DNA of 64,000 nucleotides from Malachius bipustulatus (Eukaryota > Arthropoda > Insecta > Coleoptera > Melyridae), in assembly GCA_910589415.1 (NCBI GenBank), contig OU342639.1, positions 33,674,268 to 33,738,267 on the forward strand. Direction: 5' to 3'. Below the pieces are notes generated by a model, which searched no databases, had not been told where the DNA came from, and worked only from the letters and a program-made list of their open reading frames with translations. Position numbers and translations under genes: made by a program. Each line of letters starts with the position of its first letter. Within the stretch, counting starts at the first letter, position 1. Positions 13,001 through 23,800 of the stretch are shown here, in pieces.

Positions 13001-14411
13001 TTTACAACAGCTGAAGATCGAGACTGGCTGATGATGGAGTCGCCTCTTCCGACGAATCCTCAGACTTTTCTCTGGAGTTGGAACGTGATGCAGCATTCCA
13101 GCTTATCTTCTAGAACTTTCTAGCATAGATTGAATTAATTTGTCCCCCTTTGTATCGATCGTGTCGATTATTATCCAATTTTTTAGATCTTCCAAAAATG
13201 GAATGATTTTCCTCATCTACCTATTAGATCAGAAATCCGTATGATAAATAAATATCAGTCACTTGTGACAAACACACTGCTTCAAGCTTTTCGCTCGCAA
13301 ATTATCATTACCAAGAAGAACGCGAGAAGCTGGGAGTCATGACTCAGCGCTCAGGGAACGCCCTCTAGAGCATCACAAGACATGGTCACTTTTATATAAG
13401 AACGCATTCGACGGGCGACCCTCAATTCTTCTCGAGAAGAACGATATGAGGGCTTTGTATCATCTGACAACAGCTAGAAATCCATAAACCAATTTTTTCA
13501 AATCACTTTTGTAGAAGTTTACAAAATAAACATAAATCATAGATACGGTAAATTTTCACACCCATCACAACAATTAACTCGATGGAAAAAACATTTTGGG
13601 GACCGTGTTTTGTCGTGAAAAAAGTCGTGAAAGATCAGTTGTGAGGCCTCCATATGGGTCCATGCCAAAAACGTCATCTTGATGCAACCCTTGCACCTAC
13701 AGGGGAGTAATTTCTGCTAAAAATTAACAAAAATTAATGAGAATGTGATTCAGTTGGTAGTCTGAGACGCTTTTTTTTCTTTAACCAATCAACGATGCCC
13801 ACCACGACCGCCTGAAATGTTTGACCATAGTCCCATAAAATGGGGGTCAATAAATTGGGCTAACCTCATTCCATTCTTCAAGATAGTCGAGTAATTTTAT
13901 GGTTGGTGGATGTTGAAACGAGGTCCTCTGGAAAAAGTGGCTCTCGGCTACCATCCTTCAAAACCACTGCAAAAGGGACCATCACTCACCAAATGAACGA
14001 TAAACGTTGTGTGTTGTCCCATACAACCATGTTGGCGGGAATACCCGCTCCACTCTGTTCCCGTATCGAGAATTCCTCTGTGGGTTTGAGTGGTTAGGTC
14101 ATCCTACCCATGTTATTATCTCTCTAAAAAGTTTATTCACTTAGAGAAGAAAGGATGAGGTACAAAGAACCCAAAATAGAGGTATAAGTGCGAGAGCAGA
14201 ATCACGCTTTCTGCTACAATCCAGATCTAGATTGTCGGGGGATCCCACGCTGGACCTTAACGAAATCGATTTTTTTACTGAACTATCGATGGGGACGTCC
14301 TGATGAGTTGTCAAGGTATAACTTGAACTACCTGAAAGGAATAATTGACGGAAAACCAATAATTACTAAAATAAGCCCGAACGTAATCACACTGCTGCGT
14401 TCATTTTTTTA
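9253..14411. other. Intergenic upstream of the calcium channel gene
   Basis: No gene is supported. The window holds a CpG-richer patch at about 9440-9670 ending in a donor-like CTG/GTAAGG. A short direct repeat lies at 10608-10655 and 10781-10829 (shared ATTAAAATATACG and TCGAAAAAGGCT). A TATA-like TTTATATAAG occurs at about 13391, with a 16-bp perfect palindrome TTCTTCTCGAGAAGAA 36 bp downstream. Several 60-125 codon open frames here have no recognisable domain. Confidence 0.5.
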
Positions 14412-14682
14412 ATGGTGACCATCAAGTGGAAAATGTTGGCGAACTTTTTCACAAGATTTTCCGCATCTCCTGCTGTTCTGATTGCTCGTAATAATAATCG
14501 TTCTCTCCCATCTCACATCTCCCGGCCTCCCCCGCGGCGCCCCCGACCGTCCGGCGACGGCGTACGCTACTCTACGCCAGTAGTCAGCCCTCGGCGTCGG
14601 CGCATCCCAGAGCTCCCGCACAGACCGGCCGAGTCGGGGTGTGTACCGCAGCCAGCGAGAGTGAACCGCCGGTACAGTGAAG

Positions 14683-14721
14683 ATGCCCTCCAGGTGTGCC
14701 GCCGCCGACCCGCCCGAATAG
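14683..14721 (+). CDS. Upstream ORF (12 codons plus stop)
   Basis: ATG at 14683 opens MPSRCAAADPPE and stops at TAG 14719-14721, only 8 nt before the main ATG at 14730. It lies in a different frame from the main ORF. Upstream ORFs that end just before a start codon commonly dampen or gate translation through reinitiation. Whether it is translated depends on the unknown transcription start. Confidence 0.5.
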   Translation: MPSRCAAADPPE

Positions 14722-14729
14722 CCGCCGCC

Positions 14730-14848
14730 ATGCCGGGGCTGCGGGCCCGCGGCCGCTTCGCCGCCGCCGCCCTCCTCGTCTCAGTGCTCCTCGCACTCCA
14801 TCCGGAGCCAGCCTCGCTCGAGCAGGACGAGGACATACCGCATAACGA
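14730..14848 (+). CDS. alpha2/delta exon 1: signal peptide
   Basis: The start is in GCCGCCGCCATGC, a strong Kozak-like context. It encodes 39 residues: a basic N-region (PGLRARGR), a hydrophobic core (FAAAALLVSVLLALH) and a cleavage-like region before an acidic stretch (EQDEDIPHN). The donor is GTAAGT at 14849 (phase 2). An in-frame ATG at 14412 would add 106 residues upstream, but these look like untranslated CpG-rich sequence and would bury the signal peptide, so I reject that start. Confidence 0.9.
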
Positions 14849-17800
14849 GTAAGTACATTATGTTATAGTACAGAGACGTTGGGGGATGAATTGTCACCAG
14901 GACCAGGGTGCCGGCTCGGATTGGATGTATAAATGCGGTCGGGGTTAGCGGGAGAATAATGGGTGGCGGGAGGTCGAGGAGGAGGAAGCGGGGAACTGTG
15001 GAGGGATTCAGATGCTGAGGTTTACTTCGCTTTCGTTCATATTGTTTCCCGAGAGCTTAATTTGATATTTAGGGGAGATCCTGGTGAACCTGGGAAATTA
15101 ATTCTTCTTAGATTTTTTTGTCACAAATTTTGTAATTTTTTTTATGCGTGTACCTTATGTAGGATAGGAAGTATCGCAGAGATTCAATTTTAAGAGGAAG
15201 TCTACTATATTTTCTACCTGAAGAGGTAGGTAGGTACTTAAAGACGTGGGTCCTATGCGGAAGTAATATTTGTAATTCTACTTAAGTTATATAAATATAA
15301 GTTGTAGAGCTGGTGCTGGAGTATAATCGAGTTTTCTTTGAAATTGTACGGGCTTAATTGAAAGGCGACAATTATTTCGAATTATATTATTATTATTATA
15401 AGCAAAAATGTTGTGATTATATTTTGAATGTATTATTGTTGTAAAACGTTGATAGAAAGTGAAAATTGTGTTGGTTTAGGATCGATTACAAACAGTGGAG
15501 ATAGGTAATGCTTTATGCATCGCGGGAGAACACTATAGCGGATTTGATGAGGATTTGACCATCAACTGCCTGCCAATAGTGCCAATCGGCTTATGCTGAT
15601 CACAATCGTGGATATCATTACTTCAACTAAATTATTCCAAATAATAATAATTGTTAATCCCATATTTTGAACCTCGCAGCTTTTCGCTTAGATATCAAGC
15701 CGAAATGGCAATTATTGTCATAGAACCCGAAATAATCCCGCAATAATTGAGTCAGACAAATATAAATTTCCTTGGATCACTTTCCCAAACAATAATTGAT
15801 GGAAATCGCTAGCTTTTCTCCCCTCTTGTTTACCAAACTGTGGATTACCGAAGCTAAGTGTTTTTTATATTTAATTACCCGGTCCGATGTAATATCGCTT
15901 GTCGTTCGTTTTGGTGAAGCGATCTTAATAATCAAACAATTTCTTCCTTTGTTCATTCATTCCACTACGCACCCACCCCACGATTCTTCAAATACCCAGT
16001 TAACTTTTTTGCGTCAACTTCGCATAATTTCTCGCAACGTAAAGTAAAAGATCATTCAAATTCTATTCAATTTATGTTTAAAGACGTAACACAATAATAA
16101 GTCTCATTTCGTCTATTCAAATGAGGACGTGGTTGAAAAACCGAATTAAATCGGTTTGTCGTCGAAAATGGAGAAAAGCTCCCAAACACCAATGAAATAC
16201 TCTTAAGTTGTTTTATTAACAGGACAAATCCACGTAATCCTCTGAAAACAGTGTGTTTCCATCGGTTAAAACAATTGTTTCATCCACCGGTACCGTTGAG
16301 TGAAATTGGTGTCCATAAAATTGACTGCCTTCAAAATAATTGGAAAGCACACCTGATGTGTATTTAACTGGCGGAAAAAAATAAATAAAACCTCTCTAGA
16401 AATGGAAAAAAGAAGCGTTGAAATAAAAGTTATTTATAGGGGCACCCAGAAGCTTACGTTATATGTACCTATCATATCACACTGAATTACGTTGATTATT
16501 CGTAATAGTAAAATAATTGGGGACCGTCGTCGTACCTTTAATGGCTCTCTACATACCAACCTGAACAGTACTAGTATTTGTTATCCTAATGCCTGCAATC
16601 ATAACGTTTGAATTATGTTTTGAACAGAAAATCGATGAGAAACGACCATTTCTTGCGGTTATTTCGGGAAATTATTGTTTACCCACTTGTGAAGAATTAA
16701 TTGAATTGTTTGTGTTGTATCTGTGTAGTCTCTCTCTCTACCCGAAGCCTTAAACCGCTCCCTAAACTTAAACCTAAAACACGATTACATCAAAAGAAAT
16801 GTGTGCAATGTACGCGGAAGCTGAGCTCTTCAGAGGTCTAAACTGACCTAAGTCGTTGTTGGGTTAGGTCAGACGTTGACTATCGTTCTCACTTTGGATT
16901 TGGGAATTATTCCTTGAACGATAACGTTGTATCGAATTCCGAGAATAATAATCCCAGGAGGAGATAACTTTGTGCTTTGAATCACGAAAAAAAGTATTAC
17001 TGAATAAGGCTTTCGACCCAATTGAAAAAAAAAACTGTTCGGAAACCAGTTACGATAAAAAAAAAAATCGGGAGCTTTTAATGAAATTCTGAGATCCTCT
17101 CCCCTTATTATTCGCCTGTTATAAAATGTTGCCCGGCTGCTCAGTATAACACCGTAACTCGAAATCGCACTTTTGCAGCTGTCAGATCGTGTCAAATTAT
17201 TTCTTCGCCCTTCCGGCAAATCGTCGTCATCGCAACCTCGAAAAAGCTGAATTAAAGCACCTTAAATTGACGAAAAACGTAATTCTTGGTCATTATTTAC
17301 AAAAAAAAAGTTGGTTGTTTAAAGAATAAATAGAATTTAAATTCCCCCCGTTTTTTACACTTGCTAGGGCCTTCGCCTCTTTAAGTTCTGATCTAAACAT
17401 AGAACTTTGGTACAAAAGCTAAATTAAATGACATTCTTCTTCTTACTATTTGTTTAATGGCCTGATCCCATCTCATTAGAAAAATGGCCAGCTTCCATAA
17501 CATTGATTCTACTATAGGAAATCGATTCTTGTTTCCCTCTTCGGCTGCTTCTCGAGTCACAAGATGTTTTGTAGAACAATGGTATATTCTTCTTCCTCTT
17601 TTTTCCTTTTCTGTCTACCCTAAGAATAGACAGTTAGTAAAAGGACATCACAAACAGAGGAATTACTCTTCTCGCTCCAGGGCAGGACAATCCGAAGCCT
17701 GCAAGATAAACCCAGGAACAGGAAGGAGAATTGTTTTAATTTTGCTCTGATCTGAATCGAGAACGGAATTATCATAGCCGTTTACCTTCAATTCCAAATC

Positions 17801-20800
17801 GAAAGTTCTAAATAATGACATTATTAAACTAATGCATGTGTCAAATGTCAAAGATGACGTGCGGTCTCCGTCAGCTTTAAAATCTCAAATGAGTCACCAA
17901 AATACACCAAAATTATGCCAATTATCAATCTTTATGCTATGTATCGATGAGGACGTCTGTTAAGTTCCCCTTCCCTAAATTCCGAGCCGAATGAGCTAGA
18001 TAGAGTTTTGGTACAGAAACTAAGTCGATCCTGTCAACTTCATAATTTTGAGAGGCATGTGCGGTTATTCACACAAATGTTATAATGTTAGTTTTCAATT
18101 TTGATAATATGTGTCACAGTGAGGACGATTTTTATAGTTTAAAGGGGGGAGCCCCTTTAAATTGTGACTTGAATAAAAGCATGAATTTTACTACTTTTTG
18201 ACATAAAATGCATGTGTCAAACGTCAAATTTTCCTGTCTTATAGGTTTTCAACTGGAAGAAAACAAACAATTTAGTAAAATATATACCTATAGGTTAGTC
18301 AGTAGCGCAGCAGATTAGCATGTTGGCAACTAATTAAGTAGATAGGACTGCCGCCATATGGGTTCGAATCCCACTCCCGCCATGAATGTTTATTGGGTTC
18401 CCCAAAAAAAATTATAATCAATACACCAGAAGTTTAAATAATAACGTTCAGTTATTATCTTTCTTATGCCAACTTTATGCGTCAAACGGGAGAAAAAATT
18501 AAAGCAAGCCGGTCTTAAAAATAGAACAATAGAACCGTCATAAAAATATCTCGAACGAAATGCAGACGAAATAATAAATTCTGTAAAAATAATCAATTTA
18601 TTACGGAATATGTGTTGATGGTTGATGGAGCGGCGAATTCACTTCAAACTCATTGAAGAATTGATGTTCGCTGAAATTAAATTTTAAAATAGCTACAGCA
18701 AAAATAAAAAGAAGAATTAGGTCGATGCGAGCGAAGAATCACGTATAGAGGTAGTAATAACGATTGACACTTTGATTAATTATTAAAGTAACGTCCAGAT
18801 CAAACTAATGGTTAAATAAATGGGACAGAGAGTACATATAATATTTTGTACTATTGGTTACCTAACTTTATCACATTTTTTCAATTTATTAGTTAATATT
18901 AAAGAGGTGTGAATGAGGCTTGTCTTGCTAATTTATAGTCCATTGCAAGATTGATACCGGGATATCGTGTAAGGTCAAAATTGCAGTGTGGAGTTGGAGT
19001 ATCGAACAAACTATTATTTGCAAAGTTGGGGGATAATTAACGAGGTATCATGTTCGTAATTATGTGGGTCTGCTTCAGGATATTTATGGAAAACCTTGAG
19101 TCTTGACTGGTTCTATAGGTATATTCCTTTTCAAATCTATCGCCTGCTAAATAGATTCTATGTGCGATAAGAAGCTTCAGTAATCAATGTAAAAAATGTA
19201 AATGTAAAAGGAATGTTGATGAAGTGTTTGTCTGGATTGAAATGAAACAATTTCAGTGTTCAGACAAACAGAAATTTCAATTAGTTTGAATATTAATTGA
19301 ATTGAAATCTTATAAAATCAAGTTTGCCCACTTCAAATAACCCACCTGCTTTGGTAAACGGATTCCTATTATATAAGCTTCACGAGCGAACGTTTCAATG
19401 TTCCCAATTTAGATCCTTGCTATTGGGGGTAGTGGTGTTAGAGTTAGAGTTTCCTATTTAATCACTCTTTTGGTTATGTAGCGCCACCGAGGCTACATTC
19501 GGATCAAAGAGCGAATAAACCGTTCGCACCACTCTAATTACCTACCCTACCACTAGCACTAGACTTGTCGCTCCTCTGCCGCGTTAAGTTAAAAATCATT
19601 TAGCCGATTTTTAGTCCGCATAATTGAATTTCCCCCATCCCTCCTGAAAGCCCTGCTTCCCGCTCTTTGGTTTAATATATTAGTTCCCGATAGTTCCAAA
19701 ACTAGAGCGTTTCTATGACCTACACAAATGGTTACAAGTTGTTAGAACTTTTAGACTTTAGCGAGCATCTGTTGCAAGGAACATCCATCTTTAAAAATTA
19801 TGTCGATACGTCGGATGTTCTCAAATAGGAAATACTTACGACGATGAAGCACCTCTTTGCATTTTCAAAATTACTTTTTTAAATTTGATCCAGCGGGCAA
19901 ATATCGATTAGGGCGAATAATTGCTCATTGCATCGGGGGCATATTACTAGATGGATATGTCGGCGTCAGCACAGCATTTACGAAATTACGGATATTGTTA
20001 ATGGTCACAAGTGTAGAGAACGAAAGAACGTAAACGAAAACGTCTGACTACCATTGTAAATCATAAATAATCAATCGATCATAATGAGTGCTTATCAGTA
20101 TAATCACAAATATAGTTATTACTGAAAGTTATGACAGTATTGACAGTAGATAGTGTAATGGTAGTATGTACTGCAGATTTGGCAGATCCATCGAATATAT
20201 ATATATATATTAATCAGAAAATACCCATTTACCAATATATGGTGTAGGGCTCGTATTATACATTTCTATTAATCAGTAAACAAGTAAATTATATGTATAA
20301 ATCACATCTCGTTTAACTATTGTGTGTTGTATTCTAAGAATAAATAAAGTCCTTCCATATCTTCCTGTTCTGTGCCATATTCTTCCCCTCTGTCCACGTT
20401 TTCTCTCTCTTTCTTAAGTTTTCCGCATTTCCTTGTCCATTGCCTTGTCCATCGTCATCGCCCTGTATCCCATCTTCCTCTTCTAGTTTTTTCTTGTGGT
20501 TCGAGTTATTTTTCTAAGTTGTTCCTCGAACTTGTCTCCCTCTGGTGATCTCTGGAAGAAAACTGTTCGTTTCAAAGTATTACCGCCGCTGCCATATCCA
20601 ATTCGCTCCACTTCCGTTCCTTCCTCAAAATCTTTGGGTGTGTAGACCTCACCGTTGATAATCAGTTTGTTATATTTAACTATTGCCTTATATCCTTTCT
20701 CTCTTGCTTCCTTCATTTTTGGTATAAGTCTTCTCCTGTCTTCCTGAACTTCTCTGGGATAATCCTCATCGATCCATATATCCGTCCCCTTCAATTTCTT

Positions 20801-23800
20801 CGCACTTTTCAAAATCATCAATCTTGTGGATTCCTTAGTGAGTTTAACCAATATTGGCCGTTTTTGTTGTGGTTTGTATTTTCCTATACGCCTTACTTCA
20901 TTCTACATCCCCCTTGGCATTAATGTCAACTCCTATCTTCTGCATTACTGCACTGATCTTGTCTCCGGTCTCGCTTTCATTCTCGTCTTCTCCGTCCGCT
21001 ATTCCCCCTATTATCAGATTTTTCTTTCTTACCTCTCTCTCTAAATTCTGTATTCTCTCTTCTTGTTTAATTACCTTTTCTTTTAGATTTTTATTCTCTT
21101 CTTTTATTTCCTTTATTTCCCTGATAACCGAATCTAGCTTCTCATTCATACCTTTCCCAGATCCATCGAATAAACAATAATTCACTTATAGAAATTTATC
21201 TTGGTCGACGTGTGTCATACGGCAAGTTAACCTAATTAATTTTTTTGGAAAAAGGCAATGGCGGAACATAATTCCGTAACTGAAACCGGTTCAACTTTCG
21301 GTTTATAATGATTATGGCAGAATTATAGTTTTTCCAAAATCAATTGTGCTCACAACCCATTCAGAAAACATCCATTTTTGGGGGGATATTTTGTAATTTC
21401 GCACCAGTAGTTAAAATTTTTCTCTGCGATAAAAAAAAAGTTGGGGGATAGACGATAATAGAAAGTGCGAGAAGTTCAGAACTGTAAGCGGTTCTTCCGT
21501 AGTTCTCCCCGTTTTACAGATACAGAAGAAAGAATATCTTCAAGTGTCAAGAACTTAATGACTCCTGTTCGTTGTACCCCCGTCATGTTGGGTCATAATT
21601 ACTTTGTTTGTATTTTAAGAAAGGATCAAATAAATCAACCGCCGCCCATCCATGCACAGCAACGGTAAAACATAAAACAATATAATGTAATAAAACAATA
21701 TAGTGTATATAGTTTAAAAGAGGTCCCAGGTTAAAATGCATTAAAAAACAGTAAACAGTTGTTACAAATACGCTAGACTATAATACGTCCAACTTCGACT
21801 GAAAACCGGCAGCGAGGCGACGCTAGCGAACCTGGCGGCTCGAGGACCGCTACAGTTGTTCTACTGGGCCCGGAATAGAGATGGGAAATACTGTTACCGA
21901 AGAGTACGACCGTTCCAATCCAACTGGTACCGCGACAAAATATGTACCGGTATTTTGGAACTGTTTAGCCATAGCCACATCGCCGACTGGAGCGGAGCCG
22001 TAATCGCGACACGCATACCCTGACCCTCGGAACGGTATCTCTACTATAAACTCCTGCTCCTGGAGTGCTGGAACTGAATTATGTATAATCATAAGTTCCT
22101 TGTTCCACGTGATGTTTTAGCCCATATGGCCTTGTATCTTGTATTGCATCTCTGTCCGTACTTCGGTTCGGTACGTATACCTATGTAGGTATCTTCATTT
22201 TTTTTTTCTTACAAGACTGAAGTAAATGAAAAAATTTTTTTTTTGCTTATTTCACATTCCATCTCAAGTACTTTTTCATTATATGTAATACAGTTACATA
22301 TTTACATTTTTATTTGATAATTATTATGTTATTACTTATAATTTTTAAAGAGTCAAGTATACCTATAATAATTATTCCTTTTTTGTTTTCTGGCTTGAAA
22401 TTTTTACTTTTTTTAATTTTTTCAGAGGACCGAAGTAGCCTTGCATAACTAGTCAGTAGGTACTCAACGATCCCATAGAGAAATATCGGGTCCGGGGTCT
22501 GGGTATAATGATTAAGTATCAAGCAAGCAAAAGTAATCAAGTAATCAACTCCAGCGTTGCCAGATGAAATATTCAAAATACCCTAGTGTGACTTCTAAAA
22601 ATCCCTAGAAATCCCTAGGAAAATCGGGTGTATTTTTTGTTGCATATTCTTGTGAATGTTGTAGCAAGTTTACTGAAATACAATGCAATTTCATTTTCTC
22701 TGGTGTATTTTTGGTTGCATAAGTTAGTTTACAAGCAAGTTTATTGAAATAAATTTCAAATTATTGTTGTAGGTTTATTTTCATTGTACCTAATTATAAC
22801 AAAAAATAATACAAAACATGTAATATGTATGAGAATAGGTATAAAATATATGAGCAAGTTATTAATAAAAATATTTCATTCCAACATAATATAAAATTTG
22901 ATAAATTCTTTAAAAAATACTACATATTATTATATAACAAATATAGGTATTACTCATATATTTTTTTTATTTAATTTTACCAACAAATCTGGACTAATAC
23001 TATAATCAGAACAGTTTTAATTCTTAAGTAAAGCTTTTGGTATGTAGTATGTAGTCACTTAAAGTTTTTATGAAAAAATAGCAGATATTTATATATTTTG
23101 CTTGCAAATAGTAGATTTATGCAAATTAATTGAACAATTTATTAGAATGCACTAGAAAATTCGTTGTATTTACGTATTTTTTATGTACTTTTCAAAAATC
23201 CCTAGATTAGTAGGAAAAATGAACAAAATCCTGTTATCCCTTCAATACAACCAAAATCCCTAGATTCGGGAGAAATCCCTAGACCTGGTAACGCTGATCA
23301 ACTCAACGTATCAGATACTTGTGACTAATGTATCAATATCTACTCGATACTGTTATCTGTTGCACATCACTATGGTGCAGTGTGTTAGTTACAACTCGCG
23401 ACACTAAATGGCGCTGCCACAGCGGCTGCCTTCGAAATGCATGTAAAATTGCCGGAGTTGGACGTATTAATAGTCTAGTGTATTTGGTTGTTACCATGCA
23501 TAATAAGCAATAGACGACTTTTGATTTATTTGATCCATTAACAGGTCCAAAAGCGGATAAATTAATTAAAGCTGACGGGGGTAGTAATTAAAATTCGTCG
23601 TCGGAAACATAGTGAGTTTCCACCGGTAGCGACATCTAGCGTGAGTGGCTATACGAACAAACCGTTCATCGATTAATTTATTAATTTGGAATTATTGTTT
23701 TTTTTTACATTTACATATATGACGATATCTTGAAAACTAATTGAGATATCGAGATGATTTTTGCTTTAGCTGAAAGCGGACGAATGGGCGCTTATAACGG

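Larger units (their letters stand above)
14510..14850 (+). promoter_or_regulatory. CpG-rich promoter/5'UTR block of alpha2/delta gene
   Basis: A sharp change from AT-rich flanks to GC- and CpG-dense sequence surrounds exon 1 of the calcium channel subunit gene. It contains the 5'UTR, an upstream ORF and the signal-peptide codons. I see no TATA box just upstream, which fits a dispersed, CpG-type promoter. The transcription start cannot be fixed from sequence alone. Confidence 0.6.

Noticed and set aside
13425..13445. Heat-shock-element-like palindrome near a TATA-like sequence
   Set aside because: The half-site spacing is 4 rather than 2, and no gene follows.
14412..14729. In-frame upstream extension of the alpha2/delta ORF from ATG 14412
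   Set aside because: It would bury the signal peptide behind 106 low-complexity, CpG-island-encoded residues; the ATG at 14730 has a far better context.
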